The position numbers were made by a program, and so were the translations under genes. The notes under the pieces are model-generated. The model was not told the DNA's origin, did no database searches, and worked only from the letters and a program-made list of their open reading frames with translations. From NCBI GenBank assembly GCA_910577175.1, contig CAJTLU010000004.1, positions 124,001-188,000 on the forward strand: 64,000 nt of DNA. Reading direction: 5' to 3'. Shown here piece by piece: positions 43,302 through 52,067 of this stretch. The DNA is from an uncultured Lachnospiraceae bacterium. GTDB lineage: Bacteria; Bacillota; Clostridia; Lachnospirales; Lachnospiraceae. The stretch's first letter is position 1, and every line of letters begins with the position of its first letter.

Positions 43302-44426
43302 TTAAAGGTTTGAAATCCACCACATAAGCGCCAGCAGAAGCAGCACGCCGACTACGGAGATTGCTACCTTGGCTGGAGATATCGGTATTTTTCCTGAGAC
43401 CTTTCCGGTCTGACCGTTTACCATGAACTGATATATCTTGTCTTTATATTTAAAGTGTGCCATCCAGACCGGAAGCAGAAGATACTTATATTTAATCTTG
43501 GTATAACTTGTCTTTACACGCAGGGAACGCACGGTATTCGCATGATAGTCTTTCTCTATCTTTCTTTTAATATTTCTTTCCAGACGGCCTTTAATCAATG
43601 ATTTCGCGGTCTCCCACGCATCCTTTAATCCTATGGAATAACGCTCTGATACAAACCCTGCTATATACTCCGGCCGGTATACTTTATTGTCCTCGGTATG
43701 GAACGGCTGGAGCCCGTTTAAAATATCCTGTCCGTGTCTCGTCGTTGCACAGACCGGCTGGTCATCAATCGTCTCGTGGTAGGTTCCCTTACAGCTATGC
43801 CAGTCTGTTACCGTTATCGTCTCTCCTTTGGAGTTTTTCTTATGACGATAGATTCCATATTCGGCAGAATATTGTGTTTCTGTGTTTGTATCAAATGTCC
43901 AATATGGCAGATACAGCCCTTTTATCTCTTTGGGCTTTGCAGATTCTTTTGCTTCTTTCGGACAGAACCAGCGTTTCTTAATCCATGATTTAAACTTTTT
44001 CACTGCCTCCCCGGCATCTATCTTAAATACACAGACACCATCCGGCGCCAGCGTATCTTCTCCCTTTGCCTCCATGACCTGATTAGAGCCACAGTATGGA
44101 CACTCTCCTGCAATTTGCAGTGCATCATATACCATCTCGCCCCCACAAGCCTTACACAATACCATTTTTGTTTCCACACCCCAGTTACAGTTTCCTATCT
44201 TCTCTGCTTTCAGAAATTCTTTTTCCTCTGCGCTTGCATCCACCTCTCCTTCTTTCAGAATTTCTTCAATGTGGTCGCAGTACGGACAATGAAGGTTTCC
44301 GACGGCAGGGTCAAAATCCATAATTCCTCCACAACATGGACACTTTTTGTCAGTCTCTTCTTTTGTGTCCACAAGCACAGACTCACCAAACAACACGTCT
44401 CGTCCTTCGGACTCCTGATTTTCCAT
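43302..44426 (-). CDS. Zinc-ribbon membrane protein, YdjG-like
   Basis: 374 residues from ATG 44426 (AGGAAAG upstream); the longer frame has no better site. It has two zinc ribbons: CPCCGG with CPYCDH (about 25-50) and CKACGG with CPYCGS (about 85-115). The middle is a soluble domain with DWHSCKGTYH. One membrane helix lies near the C-terminus (about 350-370). With the SPFH protein next door it resembles the Bacillus YdjG-YdjI pair, which recruits a PspA-type protein to the membrane; PspA itself is not in view. The role is inferred from that context. Confidence 0.75.
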   Translation of the reverse strand: MENQESEGRDVLFGESVLVDTKEETDKKCPCCGGIMDFDPAVGNLHCPYCDHIEEILKEGEVDASAEEKEFLKAEKIGNCNWGVETKMVLCKACGGEMVYDALQIAGECPYCGSNQVMEAKGEDTLAPDGVCVFKIDAGEAVKKFKSWIKKRWFCPKEAKESAKPKEIKGLYLPYWTFDTNTETQYSAEYGIYRHKKNSKGETITVTDWHSCKGTYHETIDDQPVCATTRHGQDILNGLQPFHTEDNKVYRPEYIAGFVSERYSIGLKDAWETAKSLIKGRLERNIKRKIEKDYHANTVRSLRVKTSYTKIKYKYLLLPVWMAHFKYKDKIYQFMVNGQTGKVSGKIPISPAKVAISVVGVLLLLALMWWISNL

Positions 44427-44529
44427 TCTTTCCTGATCCCCCTCTGAAAAAATAAACCATGACTTAACTTTTTTCTTTGACAAAGTGGCACACTTTGTCA
44501 GACTTGCTGCAAAATGTGCCACAAAACTT

Positions 44530-46119
44530 TTATTCCTTTTCGCCTACAACATCATCCTCATTAAACGGATCGGCACATTCCGGACAGAACTTCGGCGGAT
44601 GCATCGGGTCCTCCGGTTCCCAGCCGCACTTATCACAACGGTATAACGGGGCTCCTGCCGGCTTCTTTGTTCCGCACTCCACACAGAACTTCCCCTTGTT
44701 CACTGCCTTACAATTCGTGCAGACCCAGCCTTCCTCCGGCTTCTTTGCTCCACATTCCACACAGAATTTCCCGGTGTTCTTTGCTCCGCAGGTGCAGGTC
44801 CATTCCTTTGTCTCCTCAGACTCCGGCTTCTTTGCGCCGCACTCCACGCAGAACTTCCCGGTATTCTTTGTTCCGCAGGCGCAAATCCATTCCTTTGCTG
44901 CCACAGGCTCCGGCTTCTTTGCGCCGCATTCTACACAGAACTTCCCGGTATTCTTTGCTCCGCAGGCACAAGTCCAGCCGCCCTTTACCGGTGCAGCCGC
45001 CCCTGCCATGGAAGCTCCGGCTGCAAGGCCGGCTCCAGCAGCAAGGCCTGCTCCGGCAGCAAAGCCTGCCGCTCCCGGCTGACCCTGCTGTCCCATACCA
45101 AACATATCCTGCTGGCTTACACCCAAAAGCCCCTGCATATTATTAGCTCCTGTCTGATTTGCCATATTCATGCCCATAAAGCCCATCATGGAACCGTTTT
45201 TGTTCTCCGCTGCCGACTTCAAAGCCTCTGCATGGCTCAGGACATAAGAAGCTCTCAGTCTGTCCGGGTCCGTCATGGTCTGCAGCCTCTGCATCTCGTT
45301 AATCTTATCACGGTCAGCATCGGAAATCGTCGGATTCAGCGTAATTTCGCTCAGCTCTATACCACGGTTCTCTGTCCATCTTTCACTCAGCCTTACCTTT
45401 ACCTCGGCAACGACATCATCCTTATAGGCATTGATATTACCGTAACGGACTGCCTGCATCGACAAATCACCGAACGCGTTTGCCAGCTCGTCTACAAGCT
45501 CCTCCCGCATCGGCTCCATAAGCACCGCCCGGCTAAACGCCTCTGTGACATTCCCGGCAATCTCCTTGTAAAACACAAGCGGATTGACGATTCTGTAGGA
45601 ATACATACCGTTACAACGAAGCGGGATATCCCAGTCAATACCGGATTTTTCATCCACCAGACGGAAGGAAATCGGCTGCGCCGTACCATACTTATTTCCT
45701 TTAATTTCCTTGATATTTATGTAGTAGACCCTCTGGTCCTTCGCCGTATCGCCGCCAAAGGTAATACGTCTTCCGATTGTCTTAAAGGTTTCCTTAATCC
45801 CTTCACCAAGACCTCCGTAAAAAATCGACGGCTCAGTAGACTTATCATACACAAACTCTCCTGCCTCGGCACAGACATCTACAATCGCCCCCTGCTCCAC
45901 GATAAGCATACACTGCCCTTCGTTGACCGAAATAATGGAGCCGTTGGAAATAATATTGTCCTCGCCCTTTTTATTGACAGAACGCCCGTTTGTACTCTTC
46001 TGTCCTTTTACCATCAAAACATTATCGGATAAGGAGTCACAAGAAAAATATTCGCGCCAGGAATCTGCCAGAACACTCTTTGCTGCTCCTGTTGCTGCTT
46101 TAATTATGCTTAAACCCAT
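44530..46119 (-). CDS. SPFH-domain protein with five zinc ribbons (YdjI-like)
   Basis: A 529-residue protein. Residues about 20-300 are an SPFH/virion-core-like domain (ISVNEGQCMLIVEQG, MREELVDELANAFGDLSMQAVRYG, YIVNPL-type segments). A Gly/Ala/Met/Gln-rich linker covers about 310-375. Then come four near-identical ribbons with C-x-C and FCVECGxKKP, and a fifth (YRCDKCGW, FCPECADPF). The first three ribbon units are also tandem repeats in the DNA at 44740-44990. YdjI is the SPFH partner of YdjG; having four extra ribbons is unusual. The SPFH fold usually forms membrane-associated oligomers. Confidence 0.85.
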   Translation of the reverse strand: MGLSIIKAATGAAKSVLADSWREYFSCDSLSDNVLMVKGQKSTNGRSVNKKGEDNIISNGSIISVNEGQCMLIVEQGAIVDVCAEAGEFVYDKSTEPSIFYGGLGEGIKETFKTIGRRITFGGDTAKDQRVYYINIKEIKGNKYGTAQPISFRLVDEKSGIDWDIPLRCNGMYSYRIVNPLVFYKEIAGNVTEAFSRAVLMEPMREELVDELANAFGDLSMQAVRYGNINAYKDDVVAEVKVRLSERWTENRGIELSEITLNPTISDADRDKINEMQRLQTMTDPDRLRASYVLSHAEALKSAAENKNGSMMGFMGMNMANQTGANNMQGLLGVSQQDMFGMGQQGQPGAAGFAAGAGLAAGAGLAAGASMAGAAAPVKGGWTCACGAKNTGKFCVECGAKKPEPVAAKEWICACGTKNTGKFCVECGAKKPESEETKEWTCTCGAKNTGKFCVECGAKKPEEGWVCTNCKAVNKGKFCVECGTKKPAGAPLYRCDKCGWEPEDPMHPPKFCPECADPFNEDDVVGEKE

Positions 46120-46140
46120 ATTGATTCCTCCGTTTATGCA

Positions 46141-47379
46141 TTACTCATACATCGGATACTTCATGGTAATTGCTTCCACAATTTCCTTTGCTTCCTCTGT
46201 TGCTTCCTTCTTTTCTATTGTAATTGCGATTGCCTTTGCCACCTGCTTCATATCCCCGGTATTTAAACCACGCGTCGTAACGGCTGCCGTACCAAGACGG
46301 ATACCGCTCGTTACAAACGGAGAAGCCGGGTCGTTTGGAATCGCATTCTTATTACAGGTAATATTCACCGAATCCAGAAGCTTTTCTGCTTCCTTACCTG
46401 TAATGCCCTTGCTTTGTAAGTCAACCAGCATCAGATGATTATCCGTACCGCCGGATACCAGACGGAATCCCTCGGCAAGCAGTCCTTCTGCCAGTGCCTG
46501 CGCATTCGCTACAATATCCTTTGCATACTGCTTAAACTCCGGAGAAAGCGCCTCCTTCAGACATACTGCCTTCGCTGCAATTACATGCATCAGCGGACCG
46601 CCCTGGATTCCCGGGAACATTGCCTTATTTAACTTATGCTCCTCTGCAAACTCCGCAGAAGAAAGAATCATACCGCCACGCGGACCGCGTAAGGTCTTGT
46701 GGGTCGTCGTCGTCGTCACATGAGCATAAGGAATCGGGCTTTCATGCACGCCACCGGCAATCAGACCGGCAATATGCGCCATATCTACCATCAGATATGC
46801 GCCTACCTCATCTGCAATCTCGCGGAATCTCTTAAAATCAATCTTTCTCGCATAGGCAGAAGCGCCTGCAATAATCATCTTCGGCTTTGCTTCCTTTGCA
46901 ATCCGGAGCACCTCGTCGTAATCGATGAAGCCTTCGTCATTGACCCCGTAAGGTACAATATTGAAATAAGAGCCGGAAAAATTAACAGGGCTCCCGTGTG
47001 AAAGATGTCCGCCGTGGGCAAGGTTCATACCTAGCACCGTGTCGCCCGGCTTTAACAGGGCAAAAAAGACTCCCATGTTCGCCTGCGCACCGGAATGTGG
47101 CTGCACATTCGCATAAGTACAGCCATAAAGCTCTTTTGCACGCTCGATTGCAAGCGTCTCCACCATATCTACAAACTCACAGCCGCCATAATAACGCTTC
47201 CCCGGATACCCCTCTGCATACTTGTTCGTCAGCGGACTTCCCATAGCTGCCATCACAGCCTTGCTGACGAAGTTCTCGGATGCAATCAGCTCGATATGGC
47301 TCCTCTGGCGTCCCAGCTCCAGATTCATTGCCTTTGCTGTTTCAGCATCCACTCTCATTACTTCTTCCAATGAATACAT
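46141..47379 (-). CDS. glyA: Serine hydroxymethyltransferase
   Basis: A PLP enzyme that makes glycine and methylene-tetrahydrofolate from serine. It has 412 residues: IELIASENFVS near the N-terminus, QPHSGAQAN, MVDMAHIAGL and the PLP-lysine segment TTTTHKTLRGPRGG. The length is standard. AAGGAAAC precedes ATG 47379. degV lies upstream on the same strand (24-base gap) and probably shares the transcript. No glycine riboswitch is seen. Confidence 0.97.
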   Translation of the reverse strand: MYSLEEVMRVDAETAKAMNLELGRQRSHIELIASENFVSKAVMAAMGSPLTNKYAEGYPGKRYYGGCEFVDMVETLAIERAKELYGCTYANVQPHSGAQANMGVFFALLKPGDTVLGMNLAHGGHLSHGSPVNFSGSYFNIVPYGVNDEGFIDYDEVLRIAKEAKPKMIIAGASAYARKIDFKRFREIADEVGAYLMVDMAHIAGLIAGGVHESPIPYAHVTTTTTHKTLRGPRGGMILSSAEFAEEHKLNKAMFPGIQGGPLMHVIAAKAVCLKEALSPEFKQYAKDIVANAQALAEGLLAEGFRLVSGGTDNHLMLVDLQSKGITGKEAEKLLDSVNITCNKNAIPNDPASPFVTSGIRLGTAAVTTRGLNTGDMKQVAKAIAITIEKKEATEEAKEIVEAITMKYPMYE

Positions 47380-47403
47380 GTTGTTTCCTTCCCTTCGGTT
47401 TAT

Positions 47404-48285
47404 TTAAAACTTATAGTTCTCACCAAGAAATGTAAGCGCAAACATCCCGGCGCCGACATGCGTACCGATAATCGGACCGATATTGGCAGTAATGACCTCC
47501 TTTACGAGACCTTCGGAAAGCAGCTGCTCCTTTAGCTGCTCCGCAACCTCCGGCGCATCCGCATGACCGACTACTACAGTCTGCTCCTTTGCGTTGATTC
47601 CGTCACTAACTAAACGCTCCTTTAAATAATCCATCCCTTTTTTAATTCCACGGACCTTTGCTACTACCGTAAGCTTTCCTTCCTGGTCCACGCTCAGCAC
47701 CGGCTTGATTCTCAGGGCAGTTCCCACAACGGCCTCGATGCTGTTTAAACGTCCGCCGCGCTTTAAGTGGTTCAAATCATCCACCGTAAACCAGTGGCAT
47801 ATCTTCGCATGGTTCTCTCTGACCCACTCTGCGGTTTCTTCCAGTGTCTTCCCTTCCTTCCGGAGCTTTCCTGCCAGATAAAGAAGCAGACCCTCGCCGA
47901 CCGAGGCACACAAGGAATCAATACAGACAATGTTCCGCTCCGGATACTTTTCCGAAAGCTCCTCTGCCATCAGGCGTGCCGAATTGTAGGTACCACTTAG
48001 GCCCGAAGAAAACGCGATATATAAAATATCTTTTCCTTCTTTTAAAAACCTGCCGAACACCTCTTTAAAAACAAGCGGCGTAATCTGGCTGGTCACGGAC
48101 TCCTCTCCCGCACGCAGTTTCCCATAAAACTCCTTGCAGGTGATTTCCTTCTCATCCGGATGATAATTATATTCCTTCCCTCCGATACTGAAATTCATCG
48201 GAATTACCTCTAAGCCGTACTCCTCAATGACCGACTGCGGCAAATCCAGTGTTGCCCCGCTCACAATTACATAGCTGTTGTCCAT
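47404..48285 (-). CDS. DegV-family fatty-acid-binding protein
   Basis: A 293-residue cytosolic protein, ATG 48285 after GGAGG. It has the DegV fold with FSSGLSGTYNSAR, DSLCASVGEGLLLYLA and LKRGGRLN. Members (FakB) bind a fatty acid and present it to the FakA kinase for phospholipid synthesis. The usual N-terminal DST is SGAT here. No fakA gene is nearby. Confidence 0.9.
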   Translation of the reverse strand: MDNSYVIVSGATLDLPQSVIEEYGLEVIPMNFSIGGKEYNYHPDEKEITCKEFYGKLRAGEESVTSQITPLVFKEVFGRFLKEGKDILYIAFSSGLSGTYNSARLMAEELSEKYPERNIVCIDSLCASVGEGLLLYLAGKLRKEGKTLEETAEWVRENHAKICHWFTVDDLNHLKRGGRLNSIEAVVGTALRIKPVLSVDQEGKLTVVAKVRGIKKGMDYLKERLVSDGINAKEQTVVVGHADAPEVAEQLKEQLLSEGLVKEVITANIGPIIGTHVGAGMFALTFLGENYKF

Positions 48286-48433
48286 TCCTACCTCCAATTA
48301 CTGCAAAGCTGGTCTCTCCTTCCTTTGCAGTCAGTAAAAGTATACCATAGCAGACTGGCAAATTCAAGTCTGCATTTTTGAACGACCTTAGAAAGTTCTG
48401 GTATGTCTGGTGCTTTATCAAAGCTCCGGTACA

Positions 48434-48940
48434 CTAAAAGGAACGGATGGTATCGCTCCCGTCATCCCCGGTCTTTTCAATGCTGCGGATTTCCACATAG
48501 TAACCGGCATTCTCATTTACCGGTACATAAACGCGCTCTCCCGCCTTCTTTCCGAAGACTGCCCTGCCAAGCGGCGACTCGATGCTGATAAGATTCTTTA
48601 ACGAATTTCCGCGTATGGACGTTACCAGCCGGAAATCCTCGCATTCCTCCTCGTCTTCAAAATACAGCGTCACCGTGTTATTCAGACCCACCTCGTCTGC
48701 TGCGGAATCCTCCGAAATAATCTCCGCTGTCTTTAACATCCGCTCCAGATACCGAATCCGGCTCTCGTTCTTATTCTTATCCTTTTTCGCCGCATGATAT
48801 TCAAAATTTTCACTCAGGTCGCCGTGGGCTCTTGCCTCCTTGACCGCCTCGATAGCTTCTTTCCGCACCACAAGCTTGCGGTGCTCGATTTCCTTTTCAA
48901 TCCGTTCCACATCTTTTTTTGTCAGCTGCTCCCTCATCAT
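48434..48940 (-). CDS. greA: Transcript cleavage factor GreA/GreB family
   Basis: Rescues backtracked RNA polymerase by stimulating transcript cleavage. It has 168 residues: an N-terminal coiled coil with GDLSENFEYHAAKKDKN, whose acidic tip enters the secondary channel, and a C-terminal domain with SPLGRAVFGKKAGE. The start ATG overlaps the patatin stop as ATGA; a second Met follows at once. It could also be a GreA-like paralogue, and the C-terminus is slightly longer than in canonical GreA. Confidence 0.88.
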   Translation of the reverse strand: MMREQLTKKDVERIEKEIEHRKLVVRKEAIEAVKEARAHGDLSENFEYHAAKKDKNKNESRIRYLERMLKTAEIISEDSAADEVGLNNTVTLYFEDEEECEDFRLVTSIRGNSLKNLISIESPLGRAVFGKKAGERVYVPVNENAGYYVEIRSIEKTGDDGSDTIRSF

Positions 48941-49797
48941 ATCCTCCTGATAAACTCTTTGATGCGTCTGCCGTCCTCAAGCCCCTTTTGAAACAGGCGC
49001 GTAATATTTTCCTTGTCCTTTGTCAGCGTATCCACCCCACAGCAGTCGTCCGGCGCCACAATAAATACCTTCCCCTGCTTTTCATACTCCTTCGCCAACG
49101 CCACGCCGTCATTATACTTTTTATAACGAAGGCATAGCTGCTTTGCCGCTTCCGGGTACTTCCTTCTGATTTTCTTTGCCACACGGACGTCCTTGTCCGG
49201 CACCCGTACAAAATCTGACGGCCGCGACAAAATAAGCACAACCTTATCGCACCCGTCCGCAAATGCCTTCGCTACCGGCACCGGGTCCGCGAAACCGCCG
49301 TCATAATATGGAACTCCATCAATCACATAGGGCCTGCATACAAACGGGAGCGTAGAAGAAGCTTTTAAAATGTCATAGCAGTCCTGGCGGATATCCTGCC
49401 TGCTAAAATACCTTGTCCCGCCAGTCTGCGCATTGCAGGCTACCACATAATACTCCGCCTCTGACTTTTCAAACGCGGCATAATCAAGCGGATTCTCCCC
49501 ATCCGAATTGGACAGCACGCCATAGGCATAGTCCAGATTGATGTAATTGCGGCGCCATAAAAAATTTCCAAAGCTGATGTATTGCTTCCGGAACGCATAC
49601 TCCGTATAAAACTGATAATTCCGCCCCTTCTGTCCTGCCAGATAAGTAAGAAGATTCCCGCTGCCTGCGGAAATCCCGATACAGTAATCAAATAAAATTC
49701 CCTCTTCGATACAGGTATCCAGAACGCCTGCCGCATAGACATCCCGCATGCCGCCGCCCACGTCAATAATACCTGTTTTCGGCTTCTTTACTTCCAT
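48937..49797 (-). CDS. Patatin-like phospholipase
   Basis: A 286-residue cytosolic serine lipase. The oxyanion loop is DVGGGMRDVYAAG, the nucleophile Ser lies in GISAGS and the catalytic Asp in DGGFADPVPVA. It resembles the YjjU-type bacterial group. It acts with a Ser/Asp dyad on membrane lipids. It is coupled to greA by a four-base overlap, although the pair has no obvious shared role. GGAGGAG precedes ATG 49797. Confidence 0.9.
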   Translation of the reverse strand: MEVKKPKTGIIDVGGGMRDVYAAGVLDTCIEEGILFDYCIGISAGSGNLLTYLAGQKGRNYQFYTEYAFRKQYISFGNFLWRRNYINLDYAYGVLSNSDGENPLDYAAFEKSEAEYYVVACNAQTGGTRYFSRQDIRQDCYDILKASSTLPFVCRPYVIDGVPYYDGGFADPVPVAKAFADGCDKVVLILSRPSDFVRVPDKDVRVAKKIRRKYPEAAKQLCLRYKKYNDGVALAKEYEKQGKVFIVAPDDCCGVDTLTKDKENITRLFQKGLEDGRRIKEFIRRI

Positions 49798-49903
49798 TTC
49801 TTTTCTCCTCCGCTCCTTTTCTCCCTATGCTTAGTCTATCATAAATTCCCGGAATTATCAATCTGCCCAGCGCTTTCGTTTCCGCCTTTTTTAGTCCTCC
49901 CTG

Positions 49904-50010
49904 AAGGGGCTGTTGCAAAATAAGGCAGCACTTCTCCCCCTTTACAGCTAGTCGCGTTTTTCTATCGCTTTTAGGGAGCCGCCGCGTTTTTTATTTTGCA
50001 ACAGCCCCTT
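49904..50010. mobile_element. MITE-like element with 20-bp perfect inverted termini
   Basis: aaggggctgttgcaaaataa at 49904-49923 is matched exactly by the reverse complement at 49991-50010, spanning 107 bp with no coding capacity. Similar GGGGCTGTTGC termini occur on insertion sequences of the IS1182 type, from memory. It could also be a strong hairpin. It lies in the gap between prfA and the patatin gene. Confidence 0.5.
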
Positions 50011-50056
50011 TCCAAGTCATTTAAAAAGGGAGATACCCAGATACCTTGTTAAGCTT

Positions 50057-50097
50057 TTAAAAAAGGGGAGCCGTTGCACGAAGCGCGGCTCCCTCTT
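50057..50097 (-). terminator. prfA operon terminator
   Basis: On the minus strand, gggagccg with cggctccc (50086-50093, 50066-50073) and a T-rich tail. The loop holds gcacgaagcg. Confidence 0.8.
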
Positions 50098-50117
50098 TAA
50101 GTTTCTGTTATTCACTC

Positions 50118-51191
50118 CTAGCTCTCTGCCATCTTCGCTAACTTCGCCGCCTGGTCCGCCGCTGTCAGGGCGTCTACGACTTCGGTCAGGTCACCGTCCA
50201 GCACCTCGGCTAAGCGGTGCGTCGTCAGCTTGATACGGTGGTCGGTCACACGTCCGTCCGGGAAATTGTAGGTACGGATTTTCTCGGAACGGTCTCCTGT
50301 CCCGACCTGGCTCCTTCTCGCCTCTGCCTCCGCATCGTGCGCCTTTTCCAGCTCCAGCTCATAAAGCTTTGCACGAAGCACCTTCAACGCCTTATCACGG
50401 TTCTTTAACTGGGACTTCTCATCCTGACAGGAAATCACAATCCCGGTCGGGATATGGGTCAGCCGTACGGCAGAGTCAGTCGTATTGACGCACTGTCCAC
50501 CGTTACCGGAGGCGCGGAACACATCAAAGCGGCAGTCGTTCATATTCAGGTCAACATCCACCTCTTCGGCTTCCGGCATAATTGCCACCGTGGCAGTGGA
50601 GGTATGAATCCGTCCGCCGGACTCCGTGACCGGCACACGCTGTACGCGGTGCACGCCGCTCTCGTATTTCAGCTTGGAATACGCTCCCTGCCCGTTTACC
50701 ATAAACACGGCTTCCTTAAAGCCGCCGATTCCGTTCTCATTGACATTCATCAGGTCAATCTTCCAACGGAAAGTTTCCGCATACTTCGCATACATCCGGT
50801 AAAGCTCTGCCGCAAATAAGGCTGCCTCGTCCCCGCCGGCGCCTGCACGGATTTCCACAATGACATTTTTCCCGTCATTCGGGTCCTTCGGAAGCAGCAA
50901 AATCTTTAAATTCTGCTCGCACTCCACCAGCCGGTTCTTTGCTTCGGAAAGCTCCTCCTTTGCCATCTCGCGCAGCTCCTCGTCGCTTTCCTCCTCAATC
51001 ATGGCAAGACTGTCCTCAATGTCCTGCTTCGTCTGCTTATAGCGCTTATACTCTGCAATAATATCCGCCAGGTCGTTCTGCTCCTTCATCAGCTTACGGA
51101 ATCTTGCCTGGTCATTCACTACGTTCGGGTCGCCTAACTCGTTCTGCAGCTCCTCGTAACGCAGCAGCAAATCCTCTAACTTATCAAACAT
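50118..51191 (-). CDS. prfA: Peptide chain release factor 1
   Basis: Ends translation at UAA and UAG. It has 357 residues from MFDKLEDL (ATG 51191, AAGGAG before). The catalytic GGQ loop is RASGNGGQCVNTTDSAVR near residue 230. Domain 1 is helical (about 1-100). Its Gln in GGQ is the substrate of PrmC, encoded immediately upstream and overlapping by eight bases. Confidence 0.97.
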   Translation of the reverse strand: MFDKLEDLLLRYEELQNELGDPNVVNDQARFRKLMKEQNDLADIIAEYKRYKQTKQDIEDSLAMIEEESDEELREMAKEELSEAKNRLVECEQNLKILLLPKDPNDGKNVIVEIRAGAGGDEAALFAAELYRMYAKYAETFRWKIDLMNVNENGIGGFKEAVFMVNGQGAYSKLKYESGVHRVQRVPVTESGGRIHTSTATVAIMPEAEEVDVDLNMNDCRFDVFRASGNGGQCVNTTDSAVRLTHIPTGIVISCQDEKSQLKNRDKALKVLRAKLYELELEKAHDAEAEARRSQVGTGDRSEKIRTYNFPDGRVTDHRIKLTTHRLAEVLDGDLTEVVDALTAADQAAKLAKMAES

Positions 51192-52038
51192 TGTTGTTCT
51201 CCTTATTTTGATCCGGCAGCACCGCAAATACCATACGGTCCAGTCCGGCATAATCCTTTTTTACTTCGATTTCCCGGTAGCCTTCCGCCAGAAGCAGTTC
51301 TGCCACCGCCCTGCCTTGGTCATATCCGATTTCAAACATCAGCCTGCCGTCCTTCCGGAGATGTCCCTTTGCCTCCCTGCAGATTCTCCGGTAAAAATAC
51401 AGCCCGTCCTCCCCGCCGTCCAACGCCGGACGCGGCTCAAAATCCCTGACCTCCGGCATCAGTCCGTCAATCACTCCGGAACAGATATACGGAGGATTCG
51501 AAACAATTATATCATATTTGCCCGTTACGGGCTCCAGCAAATCTCCTTGAAAAAAGGTAATCTCCACGCCATGAAGCGCCGCATTTTCCCTTGCAGTCCG
51601 TAACGCCGGTTCCGAACAATCCGACGCTGCCGTAAACTCCGGCGCTCCAAGCTTTGCCACTGTTACCGCAATACAGCCGGAGCCGGTACACAAATCCAGA
51701 ACCCGCTTTCCCGCAGAACTCCGGATTACTGCCTCTGTCAGAAGCTCGGTCTCCGGTCTCGGAATCAAAACGCCTGGTCTTACCAAAAACTTCAGTCCGC
51801 AAAATTCCTGTTCGCCGGTAATATATTGTACCGGCCTATGCTGTATCCGCTGCTCTAACAGTTCATAAAAGCGCTGCGCCTGCTCTTTTGGTACTTCCCT
51901 TGCCCCGTCGCACAAAAGCGCTGCCAAAGTCATACCGCTCACATGTAAAAGAAGATGCCTTACATCAGAGCGCGCTTCCTCAAAGCCCGCCGCCTTCAGA
52001 CGTGAAACTGCGCTGTCCGCTAATTCGGAATATGTCAT
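51184..52038 (-). CDS. prmC: Release factor glutamine methyltransferase
   Basis: A SAM-dependent enzyme that methylates the GGQ glutamine of release factors. 284 residues are counted from MTYSELADSAV, where family conservation begins. An alternative GTG at 52071 overlaps the DUF1385 stop as GTGA and would add 11 residues, so the start is not settled. The C-terminal catalytic motif NPPYICSG and the SAM loop VLDLCTGSGCIAV are clear. It is cytosolic. It is operonic with DUF1385 and prfA. Confidence 0.93.
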   Translation of the reverse strand: MTYSELADSAVSRLKAAGFEEARSDVRHLLLHVSGMTLAALLCDGAREVPKEQAQRFYELLEQRIQHRPVQYITGEQEFCGLKFLVRPGVLIPRPETELLTEAVIRSSAGKRVLDLCTGSGCIAVTVAKLGAPEFTAASDCSEPALRTARENAALHGVEITFFQGDLLEPVTGKYDIIVSNPPYICSGVIDGLMPEVRDFEPRPALDGGEDGLYFYRRICREAKGHLRKDGRLMFEIGYDQGRAVAELLLAEGYREIEVKKDYAGLDRMVFAVLPDQNKENNNV

Positions 52039-52067
52039 ACCATCCTGCCTCTGCCGTCCGTCTTCTC

